Shown here piece after piece: positions 46,055 through 53,938 of a stretch of 64,000 bases of DNA. The translations under genes and the position numbers were made by a program. The stretch covers positions 62,001-126,000 of the forward strand of contig JBKPAG010000001.1 in the NCBI GenBank assembly GCA_046726315.1, in the 5' to 3' direction. Below the pieces are notes generated by a model, which saw only the letters and a list, made by a program, of their open reading frames with translations, was not told the DNA's origin and ran no database searches. Source of the stretch: JACVRX01 sp046726315 (GTDB lineage: Bacteria > Actinomycetota > Actinomycetes > Jiangellales > Jiangellaceae). Each line of letters starts with the position of its first letter. The stretch's first letter is position 1.

Positions 46055-46792
46055 GTGGTCATTTCGGAGGGTGAAGGCCCTACCGAGGGAGCGAGTGTCG
46101 GGCCGGTGACGGCGGCGACCGAACGGCTGGCGAGCACGGCAGCGGCGTTCGACGCGGATGCGCTGCGCCAGCCCAGCCTGTGCCCTGGTTGGACCAGAGC
46201 CCACGTGCTCAGCCACGTCGCCCGGAATGCCGACGCACTGGCCAACCTGCTTCGGTGGGCGACAACCGGCGTGGAGACCCCGATGTATCCGAGTGCCGAA
46301 GCCCGCGCGGCAGACATCGAAGCCGGTGCAGCGCGCGGTCCGGGCGAAATCGTCGAGGACCTGCGTTCCGCCGCTGAGCGGTTCTCCGCCGCCGTGACAG
46401 CGGTTCCAGACGAGGCGTGGGAACAACAGGTCCGGATGGGATCCGCCGCCGCCGGTCGCACGATCCCGGCCCGCCGGGTGCTTTGGGAGCGGCTGAAGGA
46501 GTTGGAGCTGCACCACGTCGACCTCGACGCCGGTTACACCCCTGCCGACTGGGCCCCCCGGTTCGTCGACCGGGCGCTGGCCGAGACGCTGCGCAGGTTC
46601 GCTCGGCGCGAGGACGTGCCCGAGCTGACCTTGGTCATTGACGGGGCGACCGAGCGGCTCGGCTCCGGAGGTGAACTTACGGTCACTGGCTCCGCGACAC
46701 CCATGCTCGGCTGGCTCACCGGACGGTCCATTGGTGACGGTTTGCATGTCGATCCGCCTGGTCCGCTGCCGGCCTTGCCGCCGTGGGCGTGA
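46055..46792 (+). CDS. Mycothiol-dependent maleylpyruvate isomerase-family protein (second copy)
   Basis: The roughly 245-residue protein has the N-terminal DinB-like bundle (PSLCPGWTRAHVLSHVARN, then MYPSAEARAADIEAG). Metal-binding His residues lie in LSHVARN and KELELHHVDLD, and a C-terminal SCP2-like domain follows. It is closer to the actinobacterial maleylpyruvate isomerases than the copy at 29.5 kb. The start may be GTG 46055, right behind the palindrome, or GTG 46106. The stop overlaps the MBL gene (TGATG), so the two are translationally coupled and may share a thiol-linked pathway. Confidence 0.85.
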   Translation: MVISEGEGPTEGASVGPVTAATERLASTAAAFDADALRQPSLCPGWTRAHVLSHVARNADALANLLRWATTGVETPMYPSAEARAADIEAGAARGPGEIVEDLRSAAERFSAAVTAVPDEAWEQQVRMGSAAAGRTIPARRVLWERLKELELHHVDLDAGYTPADWAPRFVDRALAETLRRFARREDVPELTLVIDGATERLGSGGELTVTGSATPMLGWLTGRSIGDGLHVDPPGPLPALPPWA

Positions 46793-47451
46793 TGAGCACC
46801 TATAGCGGCAAAGTCGTGCCGGGCGGGCCGCCCGCAGTCCGTGAGCTCACCCATCTGATCGTCACCAAGGCGTCGGTCGGCCCGATGGACAACAACACGT
46901 ACGTCCTGCGTTGCCGGGATACCGGCGACGAAATGCTCATCGACGCTGCTACGGAGCCGGAACGCATCCTCGCGTTATGCGGCGAAGGGCCGTTGACCCG
47001 GATCGTCACGACCCATCGTCACCCCGATCATTGGCAGGCGCTCGCCCAGGTCGCCGCCCGGACCGGCGCCGCGACCGTCGCTCACATCGCCGATGCACCA
47101 GCGATCTCCGTTCCGACGGACGAGTTCGTCGCGGACGGCGACCGGATCCCAGTGGGGACCTGCGTGCTCGAGGTGGTCCACCTCGTCGGCCACACGCCCG
47201 GCAGCATCGCGTTGCTCTACGACGACCCGACCGGCCCGCCCCACCTGTGGACCGGCGACAGCCTCTTCCCAGGTGGCCTGGGCAACACCCACGGCTCGAA
47301 AGAGAACTTCGAACAGCTCTTCGCGGACGTCACAGGCAAGTTGTTCAACCGGCTACCCGACGAGACCTGGGTGTACCCGGGGCACGGCAACGACACAACG
47401 CTTGGCGCCGAACGGCCCGCGCTACCGGCTTGGCGGACCCGCGGCTGGTAA
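46792..47451 (+). CDS. MBL-fold metallo-hydrolase
   Basis: The roughly 219-residue hydrolase has the metal-binding THRHPDHW motif near residue 72, GHTPGSIALLY carrying a ligand His around 132, WTGDSLFPGG with the bridging Asp, and YPGHGND at the C-terminal side. This order is typical of glyoxalase II-like thiolesterases. With a mycothiol-type isomerase gene directly upstream, a mycothiol-thioester substrate is plausible but unproved. It converges with terC. Confidence 0.88.
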   Translation: MSTYSGKVVPGGPPAVRELTHLIVTKASVGPMDNNTYVLRCRDTGDEMLIDAATEPERILALCGEGPLTRIVTTHRHPDHWQALAQVAARTGAATVAHIADAPAISVPTDEFVADGDRIPVGTCVLEVVHLVGHTPGSIALLYDDPTGPPHLWTGDSLFPGGLGNTHGSKENFEQLFADVTGKLFNRLPDETWVYPGHGNDTTLGAERPALPAWRTRGW

Positions 47452-47585
47452 CCACGCTCAGCCGTTCAGGAAGCCGCGCGACATCCGTCGCACTCCCGGA
47501 TTGGCGACATCTACACGTTCGCGGGCCACGTCCTCGACGTGAAGGGAGAGCATCTCGTGGTTAGTGCGGACACGGCTCACGCGCG

Positions 47586-48599
47586 TCAGGTTTCCGGCGG
47601 ATCGTTTCGAACCACGGTGTTGGCTCGCCGGACATCGCGTCGGGTCTTGGCCAGACTCGCGACCGCCGTGAGCGCGATGGTGCCGAAGATGACCACCAGC
47701 GAGAGCCAGATGGGGATCTCCGGCGCCCACGGCACCGGTTCACCACCGTTGATGAACGGCACTTCGTTGGTGTGCAAGGCCTCGAGGATCAACTTGACGC
47801 CGATGAAGCCCAGCACGACAGCTAGGCCGTAGGACAGGTAGACCAACCGGTTCAGCAGCCCGCCGATCAGGAAGTAGAGCTGCCGCAAACCCATCAGAGC
47901 GAAGGCATTCGCGGTGAAGACCAGATACGGCTCCTTGGTCAGACCGAAGATCGCCGGGATCGAGTCCAGCGCGAACAGCACGTCGGTGGTCCCGATCGCG
48001 ACCATGACGATCAACATCGGCGTCACTAACCGCTTGCCGCCCCTGCGGACCACCAGTTTCAGGCCGTAGTACTTCTTTGTGGTCGGCAGGAGGCGCCGGA
48101 CGGTTCGGATGATCACATTCTCCTTGTAGTCGCTCTGGTCGTCCTGGCCGTGGCGCACCAGCCCGATCGCGGTCCATACCAGGAACGCACCGAACAGATA
48201 GAAGACCCAGCTGAACGAGGAGATCACCGCAGCGCCGGCCGCGATGAACAGCCCGCGGAAGACCAGCGCGAGCACGATGCCGACGAGAAGGACTGTCTGC
48301 TGATATCGCCGGGGGACGGCGAACCTGCTCATGATGATCACGAACACGAACAGGTTGTCGATGGACAGGCTGTACTCGGTCAGCCAGCCGGCGAAGAACT
48401 CGCCGGCATATTGCGAAGTCGTGGTGAGCCCAACCGCGATCCCGAACAGGACGGCGAGGCTCACATACAGCACGACCCAGCCGGTCGCCTCCCGCATCGA
48501 CGGCTCGCGTGGGTTCCGGCCGACGATGAACAGGTCCGCGAGGATGACGGCGAGCAGCACAGCCATGGTGACCAGCCAGGTGGTTGTGCTGATGTCCAC
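47586..48599 (-). CDS. TerC/Alx-family membrane protein, probable Mn exporter
   Basis: The 337-residue protein has about nine transmembrane segments. The TerC signature acids are in SLSIDNLFVFVIIMSRF (about residues 78-94) and GTTDVLFALDSIPAIFG (about 203-219). Relatives (Alx, MeeF, MeeY) export manganese or help metalate exoenzymes. The start is a GTG at 48599. A probable yybP-ykoY riboswitch upstream strongly supports a role in manganese balance. Confidence 0.9.
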   Translation of the reverse strand: MDISTTTWLVTMAVLLAVILADLFIVGRNPREPSMREATGWVVLYVSLAVLFGIAVGLTTTSQYAGEFFAGWLTEYSLSIDNLFVFVIIMSRFAVPRRYQQTVLLVGIVLALVFRGLFIAAGAAVISSFSWVFYLFGAFLVWTAIGLVRHGQDDQSDYKENVIIRTVRRLLPTTKKYYGLKLVVRRGGKRLVTPMLIVMVAIGTTDVLFALDSIPAIFGLTKEPYLVFTANAFALMGLRQLYFLIGGLLNRLVYLSYGLAVVLGFIGVKLILEALHTNEVPFINGGEPVPWAPEIPIWLSLVVIFGTIALTAVASLAKTRRDVRRANTVVRNDPPET

Positions 48600-48629
48600 T
48601 TAGCCTCCGCGGTCAGGACAAGCCGATGA

Positions 48630-48740
48630 CCCGGAGGTCTCTTCCGCCCCGACGCCGGGGCCGGCGGCACCGGGCGTCATTCAGTGATCGGACGAACGGC
48701 CGTGATGACGATGCCGCCGCGAAGGAATACTCCCCTCCAC
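48630..48740 (-). ncRNA. yybP-ykoY (manganese) riboswitch upstream of terC
   Basis: Read on the minus strand, the 5' side has GTGGAGGGGAGTATTCC (48740-48724) with the conserved GGGGAGTA. The middle has GGCATCGTCATCACGGCC, and the 3' side has GAAGAGACCTCCGGG (to about 48630) with the conserved GACCT. The GGAGG and CCTCC segments (48734-48738 and 48633-48637) pair as the closing P1 helix. Such aptamers turn on terC/mntP-type genes when Mn2+ is high. It lies 30 bp before the terC GTG, so control is probably at translation or early termination. Confidence 0.78.
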
Positions 48741-48774
48741 GCTCCCGCCGATCCTCTCACGATCGCGGGGGTTG

Positions 48775-49122
48775 TCAGACCGAGTCGGGTCGCAAGCGCC
48801 TCGGGAGCTTCGAAACAACCAGGTCGTAGGAATCGTCGACAGCGTGGTAGATCTCGTCGTCGGGGATCTTGCCGCCAATCCGCAGCGTGTTCCAGCCGGA
48901 CCGGCCGATGTACGCCATCACCGAGGCGTCGTCCGGATAGCGGTGCAGCCACTCGTTCGCCTCGTCCCGGTTGCGACCGCCCTTGACGCCGACGCCGTCA
49001 GCACCGCCGAGAAAGGCGAAGATCTTGTCACCGACCTTCGCGACGACATCGCCCTCCCACGGCTCGTCTTCCCACGCACCGGGCTTGGTCAAGCAGTACG
49101 CCAGCAGCTCCTCGCCGGTCAC
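48775..49122 (-). CDS. MmcQ/YjbR-family protein
   Basis: The 115-residue protein has the CyaY-like YjbR fold: GEELLAYCLTKPGAWEDEPW, DKIFAFLGG and SVMAYIGRSGWNTLRIGGKIPDDE (in part) are the family blocks. The biochemical role is unknown, although DNA binding has been proposed for relatives. The GTG start overlaps the uvrB stop by 4 bp, so it is probably cotranslated with uvrB. The terC riboswitch begins 35 bp after its stop. Confidence 0.88.
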   Translation of the reverse strand: MTGEELLAYCLTKPGAWEDEPWEGDVVAKVGDKIFAFLGGADGVGVKGGRNRDEANEWLHRYPDDASVMAYIGRSGWNTLRIGGKIPDDEIYHAVDDSYDLVVSKLPRRLRPDSV

Positions 49123-51230
49123 CGGGCGACGCCGGCCTCGTGCATCCCGCGCAGCTCCTTCTTCAGCTCCGCCACTTCGTCGCGCAGCCGGGCAGCCAGC
49201 TCGAACTGCAGCTCGCCGGCCGCGGTATGCATCTGGTCGGTGAGCTGTTGGATGAGATCGGCGAGATCGGCGGCGGGCATCCCGGCGAGTTCGGCCGCGT
49301 GCCGGCCGACCTCGGAAGTGCTGCGCATGCCCGGCACCGGCGCCTTCCCTCTGCTCTGCGCCCGTCCGGATCCGCCGATGAGCGAGTCGGTGTCGGCGTC
49401 TTCACGGGCCAGCATCTCGGTGATGTCGCTGATCCGCTTGCGCAACGGCGTCGGGTCGATGCCGTGCGCGGTGTTGTACTCCACCTGCTTGCGTCGCCGC
49501 CGGTTGGTCTCGTCGATCGCGTTTCGCATCGACGCGGTCACGACGTCGGCGTACATGTGCACCTGGCCGGACACGTTGCGTGCCGCCCGGCCGATGGTCT
49601 GGATCAGCGACGTGCCCGAGCGGAGGAAGCCTTCCTTGTCCGCGTCGAGGATGCTGACCAGCGAGACCTCGGGTAGATCGAGCCCTTCCCGGAGCAGGTT
49701 GATGCCGACCAGGACGTCGAACTCACCGGTTCGCAGCTCGCGGAGCAGCTCGACCCGGCGCAGGGTGTCGACCTCGCTGTGTAGGTACCGCACCCGTATC
49801 GCGTGCTCGAGCAGGTAGTCGGTGAGGTCCTCGGCCATCTTCTTGGTCAGGGTGGTCACCAGGATGCGTTCGTTGCGCTCGGTGCGGAGCTTGATCTCGT
49901 GGATCAGGTCGTCGATCTGGCCGCGGGTGGGCTTGACGACCACCTCGGGGTCGACCAGACCGGTCGGCCGGATGATCTGCTCCACGACCCCCTTCGCCTT
50001 GCCCAGCTCATAAGGCCCGGGGGTCGCGGACAGGTAGACGGTCTGGTTGATCCGCTGCAGGAATTCCTCCCACCGCAATGGTCGGTTGTCGATGGCGCTG
50101 GGCAGCCGGAAACCGTGTTCGACCAACGTGCGCTTGCGGCTCATGTCGCCTTCGTACATGCCGCCAATCTGCGGCACGGTGACGTGCGACTCGTCGATGA
50201 CGAGGAGGAAGTCCTCCGGGAAGTAGTCGAGTAGGCAGTTCGGTGCGCTACCGGCTGGCCGGCCGTCGATGTGCCGGGAGTAGTTCTCGATGCCCGAGCA
50301 GAACCCGACCTGGCGCATCATCTCCACGTCGTAGGTGGTGCGCATGCGCAACCGCTGGGCCTCCAGCAGCTTGTTCTGGCGTTCTAGCGTTTGCAGACGT
50401 TCGACGAGCTCAGCCTCGATGCCCTGGATAGCCCGCTGCATGCGCTCCGGGCCGGCAACGTAGTGCGAGGCCGGGAAGACGTGGACGACGTCCTCTGCAC
50501 GGATGACCTCGCCGGTCAACGGGTGCAGCGTCGTGATCCGCTCGATCTCGTCGCCGAAGAACTCGACCCGCAGGGCCAACTCCTCGTACATCGGGATGAT
50601 CTCGAGGGTGTCGCCACGCACCCGGAACGTGCCGCGATGGAAGTTCTGGTCGTTGCGCACGTACTGCATCTGCACCAACCGGCGAAGCAACTTCTCCCGG
50701 TCGTGCTCCTCCCCCGCCTGCAGCCAGACCATTCGGTCGAGGTACTCCTGCGCCGAACCCAACCCGTAGATGCACGAGACGGTAGCGACCACTACGACGT
50801 CGCGCCGGGTCAGCAGGCTGGCCGTCGCGGCATGGCGCAGCCGCTCGACCTCCTCGTTGATCGAGGAGTCCTTCTCGATGTAGGTGTCGGTCTGCGGGAT
50901 GTACGCCTCGGGCTGGTAGTAGTCGTAATAGGAGACGAAATACTCGACGGCATTGTCGGGGAGCAGCTCCCGGAACTCGGTGGCGAGCTGTGCTGCCAGG
51001 GTCTTGTTCGGGGCCATGACCAGAGTCGGGCGCTGGACGCGCTCCACCAGCCATGCTGTCGTCGCGCTCTTGCCAGTGCCCGTCGCGCCGAGGAGGACGA
51101 CGTCCTGTTCCCCGGCCTGTATCCGGCGTTCGAGCTCGTCGATCGCCTGCGGCTGGTCGCCAGACGGCTGCCACTCACTGACCACCCGTAACGGCGTCAT
51201 GCTGCGCTGGATCTCGGCAACTGGTCGCAC
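49119..51230 (-). CDS. uvrB: UvrB, excinuclease ABC subunit B
   Basis: The roughly 700-residue helicase-like subunit loads onto damaged DNA after UvrA. Walker A GATGTGKS is at 48-55. The damage-clamping beta-hairpin YFVSYYDYYQPEAYIP is near 96-111. SATPGPYE and the motif VI region QTIGRAARN are present, and the C-terminal UVR helix ends QFELAARLRDEVAELKKEL. A start ten residues in (MTPLRVV) is also possible. It lies 31 bp after coaE, a common actinobacterial pairing. Confidence 0.95.
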   Translation of the reverse strand: MRPVAEIQRSMTPLRVVSEWQPSGDQPQAIDELERRIQAGEQDVVLLGATGTGKSATTAWLVERVQRPTLVMAPNKTLAAQLATEFRELLPDNAVEYFVSYYDYYQPEAYIPQTDTYIEKDSSINEEVERLRHAATASLLTRRDVVVVATVSCIYGLGSAQEYLDRMVWLQAGEEHDREKLLRRLVQMQYVRNDQNFHRGTFRVRGDTLEIIPMYEELALRVEFFGDEIERITTLHPLTGEVIRAEDVVHVFPASHYVAGPERMQRAIQGIEAELVERLQTLERQNKLLEAQRLRMRTTYDVEMMRQVGFCSGIENYSRHIDGRPAGSAPNCLLDYFPEDFLLVIDESHVTVPQIGGMYEGDMSRKRTLVEHGFRLPSAIDNRPLRWEEFLQRINQTVYLSATPGPYELGKAKGVVEQIIRPTGLVDPEVVVKPTRGQIDDLIHEIKLRTERNERILVTTLTKKMAEDLTDYLLEHAIRVRYLHSEVDTLRRVELLRELRTGEFDVLVGINLLREGLDLPEVSLVSILDADKEGFLRSGTSLIQTIGRAARNVSGQVHMYADVVTASMRNAIDETNRRRRKQVEYNTAHGIDPTPLRKRISDITEMLAREDADTDSLIGGSGRAQSRGKAPVPGMRSTSEVGRHAAELAGMPAADLADLIQQLTDQMHTAAGELQFELAARLRDEVAELKKELRGMHEAGVAR

Positions 51231-51261
51231 GGGTCAACCGTACGTCGGGCCGCCGACAGGC

Positions 51262-52461
51262 TCAGAGCTCGGTGTGAGGAGACCACGATGTACGCGCAGC
51301 CCACTCTTCGGCGCGCGGCAGCGCGGCGTCGAACCACGGCTCCTTGGCGTCGGCGTAGGCGCTGGTTGTCTCATGTTGCGAAGCAAGGCGGACCTTCTCG
51401 GCTTCGTAGGCACCGGCTTCGCTCGGCTCCGTACGCAGCCAGTCACGCAGCAGCAGCGCGCATCGCCAGCCCGGCGACCCCTGCTCCCGGATATGCAGGT
51501 GGACGATGCGACCCGGATCGGCCGAGCCGTGCAGTCGCTTCTGCCAGTGGGTGGGATCGGGGTCGATCGGCTTGGGGCGGTCTGCCCAAAGACCGGGAAC
51601 GAAGGGAAATCCGGCGTCCTCGAGTGCTGGGCGGATTGTGTCCGCGTCGTTGAGCGAACGGACGGCGAGCTGCAAGTCAATGACGTCCTTTGCTCGAATG
51701 CCCGGGATCGCGGTCGAGCCGGTGTGTTCGACGCCGAGCCCCTTCGATCCGACGGCGAATGCCACCCGCGCACACAGCCGCCGACCCTGATCTCGCCAGG
51801 TCTCGTCATGGCTGACCAGTGTCGGCATCTCCGACCGCCGGACAATGGTGCGCGTCCGCACGTTGTGCTCGAACGGCACCAACCGGCGATCCCACAACGC
51901 GTCGACCGCGGTCAGCAACTCCTCCGCCGAGCCGCTGTTGTCCAGCCACACGTCGGCCGCCGCGCGACGGGTGTCGTCATCGACCTGGGAGCGGATGCGC
52001 GCCCACGCGTGCTCGACGTCCATCCCGCGTTCGGCGCTGAGGCGACGCACACGCACCTCGGGCGCCGCGTGCACCACCAGCACCAGGTGGAATGCCGCTC
52101 CGAGATCGTTCTCGACGAGCAGCGGGATGTCCTCGACCACGACGGCGTCAGGCGCTGCTGCGCCCACCAGCTCGCCTCGCCGGACGGCGACCATCGGGTG
52201 CACGATGGCGTTCAGCGCCTGTCGCCGGGTCTCGTCATCGAAGACGACCCGAGCCAGGGCGGCCCGGTCCAGGGAACCATCAGGTGCTCGGAGATGTACG
52301 CCAAACTCCGTCAGCACCGCCTCTAGGCCCGGTGTGCCCGGCCCGACGACCTCGCGGGCGATGGCGTCCGCGTCTATCAGCACAGCGCCACGGTCGACCA
52401 GCCGGCGAGCCACCGTCGACTTGCCTGATCCGATACCTCCCGTCAGCCCTACCCGCAGCAT
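51262..52461 (-). CDS. coaE: Dephospho-CoA kinase fused to a GrpB/UPF0157 domain
   Basis: The 399-residue protein has two parts. Residues 1-195 are dephospho-CoA kinase, with the P-loop GLTGGIGSGKST (5-16), the DADAIAREVV substrate loop and IVHPMVAVRR. It makes the last step of coenzyme A synthesis. Residues of about 225-399 form a GrpB/UPF0157 domain (VEHTGSTAIPGIRAKDVIDL described in part, HIREQGSPGWR). This fold is related to nucleotidyltransferases, and its function here is unknown. The same fusion occurs in mycobacteria. Confidence 0.94.
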   Translation of the reverse strand: MLRVGLTGGIGSGKSTVARRLVDRGAVLIDADAIAREVVGPGTPGLEAVLTEFGVHLRAPDGSLDRAALARVVFDDETRRQALNAIVHPMVAVRRGELVGAAAPDAVVVEDIPLLVENDLGAAFHLVLVVHAAPEVRVRRLSAERGMDVEHAWARIRSQVDDDTRRAAADVWLDNSGSAEELLTAVDALWDRRLVPFEHNVRTRTIVRRSEMPTLVSHDETWRDQGRRLCARVAFAVGSKGLGVEHTGSTAIPGIRAKDVIDLQLAVRSLNDADTIRPALEDAGFPFVPGLWADRPKPIDPDPTHWQKRLHGSADPGRIVHLHIREQGSPGWRCALLLRDWLRTEPSEAGAYEAEKVRLASQHETTSAYADAKEPWFDAALPRAEEWAARTSWSPHTEL

Positions 52462-52474
52462 GGCCGAAGCCTAG

Positions 52475-52513
52475 GCGGCGACAGACGCTGCTAGACGACG
52501 CCGCTGTCGCCGC
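52475..52513 (-). terminator. 10-bp stem hairpin between hsp20 and coaE
   Basis: GCGGCGACAG (52475-52484) and CTGTCGCCGC (52504-52513) are exact reverse complements around a 19-nt loop. It lies downstream of the hsp20 stop and just upstream of the coaE start, so it could end the hsp20 transcript. There is no T-run. Confidence 0.4.
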
Positions 52514-52516
52514 GCG

Positions 52517-52603
52517 TGGCACGCTGAACCGCTCCACAAACCTAGACAAACTGGTCGCGGCAACAACCATTCGGCGTGCCAGGCATCACGGTTCAGCGTG
52601 CCA
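52517..52603. repeat. 15-bp perfect inverted repeat, 57-bp loop
   Basis: TGGCACGCTGAACCG (52517-52531) and CGGTTCAGCGTGCCA (52589-52603) match exactly as reverse complements. The pair starts 12 bp after the hsp20 stop and adjoins the hairpin above. The loop contains a further partial copy, GGCGTGCC. It may be an extended terminator or the relic of a small mobile repeat. Confidence 0.6.
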
Positions 52604-52614
52604 AGCGGGTCTGG

Positions 52615-53073
52615 TCAGGCAGCCTGCTCTTCGTCGGCCGGCCCGAACGACGAACCATTCACCGGGATTCGGCGGGGGGTGGTCCCGGTGTAGGCGCCCG
52701 CGACCCGCACGGTCAGCACACCGGCGTCATAGCTCGCGCTCACGTCGTCCCCGGTCACGTGCTCGGGTAGTGAGAACGAGCGCCGGAATGCCCCGTAGCG
52801 GACCTCCCGCAGCATGCGACCGTTCTTCTGGTCGGACCGCTCGTCGCGGCGCTCACCGCGCACCACGAGGTGGCCCCGGTCGACCTCCACGGTGATGTCA
52901 TGCTCGGCGTCGAGCCCGGGCAACTCGACTCGAACGACGGCGTCCTCGCCGTCGCGGCTCACCTCGGACGCCGGGGTGAAGCCCACCGACCGGTTGACTG
53001 GGGTCAATACCCCGCGGAACAGTGCGTCGAAATCGGCGAACGGGTCCCGCCGACGCAGCACCAGAGTGCTCAT
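52615..53073 (-). CDS. Hsp20/alpha-crystallin small heat-shock protein (second copy)
   Basis: The 152-residue chaperone has the alpha-crystallin domain at about residues 35-125 (VRVELPGLDAEHDITVEVDR, YDAGVLTVRVAG). The C-terminal anchor is IPV (residues RRIPVNG). GGAGG lies 7 bp before the ATG at 53073, which was chosen over the TTG two codons earlier. A HAIR-type repeat lies 55 bp upstream, so it is probably part of the HspR heat-shock regulon, unlike the Hsp20 at 26 kb. Confidence 0.92.
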   Translation of the reverse strand: MSTLVLRRRDPFADFDALFRGVLTPVNRSVGFTPASEVSRDGEDAVVRVELPGLDAEHDITVEVDRGHLVVRGERRDERSDQKNGRMLREVRYGAFRRSFSLPEHVTGDDVSASYDAGVLTVRVAGAYTGTTPRRIPVNGSSFGPADEEQAA

Positions 53074-53128
53074 GAACAAACCTCCGTCAGTTCGATACAG
53101 CCGTACAGCCGGCTGCTACCCGGTAGAA

Positions 53129-53149
53129 CTTGAGTCGACTTGACTCAAT
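53129..53149 (-). promoter_or_regulatory. HAIR element (HspR operator) in front of hsp20
   Basis: CTTGAGT-N7-ACTCAAT matches the known HspR-associated inverted repeat CTTGAGT-N7-ACTCAAG at 13 of 14 arm positions. HspR represses dnaK, clpB and hsp20 genes in actinobacteria. On the minus strand the right arm also supplies a TTGAGT that could act as a -35 box. No hspR gene is in this window. Confidence 0.75.
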
Positions 53150-53198
53150 TCCAGTCGACTGTTCGTCCTCAGCGAACCACGGCAAACGGCCGACGGAT

Positions 53199-53861
53199 TC
53201 AGGTTGCCGCGGGAGACCCGGTTGGCGACACCGTCGGGATCGGGACGCCAAGAACAGCCTCGGCCAGACCCAGCAGGACGACCCGTTCGGCAGGGGCAGG
53301 AACGACCTTGCGGGCGAGGGTCACGACCACCGTGCGATCACCGACAGCGGCCACGTACGTGATGTCCTTCGCGTCGACGAGCAAGAACCCCTGGTGATTG
53401 GTCGCTGCCTGGGCCTCCACCTGCTGACCAGAAGTCCGAGCGGACCCGACCGTGTCCTCGAGTCGAGCCGAAGCAGCCGCCGCGTCGACATAGCTGCTCA
53501 GGCTGATCTCGACCTGGGGCGGTGGAGCGTCCCCCCGCGCCGGCTTGGGCCCTATGCCGTACTGGCAGGTCAACCGAGCGGTGCGGCCGGATTCTGCTGA
53601 GAAGTCGGTGGCGTATGTACGGCTGCTTCCGCCGCTGATCGGAACAGCCACGATCCGTACGACGTCGGTGAACGGGATGACCTCGTCGCAGAACTCCGGG
53701 ATCGGGCCGTCGGCCGGCGTCGTCGTCGGGGGATCCCCGGCGGTTGGCGTGGCCGTGGCGCCGGATTGCGGCACCGGCAGCTGAGTGTCGTCGGCTTGTC
53801 GTGCGCACCCGACGGCCGCCAGCAGGAGACCGAGAACGGCGAACACCGCGGGACGGGGCAC
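53199..53861 (-). CDS. Secreted lipoprotein (DUF3558-like)
   Basis: The 220-residue protein has a lipoprotein signal MPRPAVFAVLGLLLAAVGC, with the lipidated Cys at about residue 19. A Thr/Pro-rich linker (to about 52) and a globular domain with two Cys (FCDEVIPF and LTCQYGIG) that could form a disulfide follow. The domain layout resembles DUF3558 surface lipoproteins of actinobacteria. Function is unknown. It follows rpsA on the same strand with a 77-bp gap and has its own likely promoter. Confidence 0.75.
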   Translation of the reverse strand: MPRPAVFAVLGLLLAAVGCARQADDTQLPVPQSGATATPTAGDPPTTTPADGPIPEFCDEVIPFTDVVRIVAVPISGGSSRTYATDFSAESGRTARLTCQYGIGPKPARGDAPPPQVEISLSSYVDAAAASARLEDTVGSARTSGQQVEAQAATNHQGFLLVDAKDITYVAAVGDRTVVVTLARKVVPAPAERVVLLGLAEAVLGVPIPTVSPTGSPAAT

Positions 53862-53938
53862 GGCCCAACCGTACGGCCGCCCGAACGGAGAACGGCCGGC
53901 ACCGCCAAGGCGATACCGGGCCGTGACGGCTTGGCGGA

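Noticed and set aside
51180..51262. LexA/SOS box before uvrB (also sought before uvrA)
   Set aside because: No GAAC-N4-GTTC type repeat was found in either upstream region.
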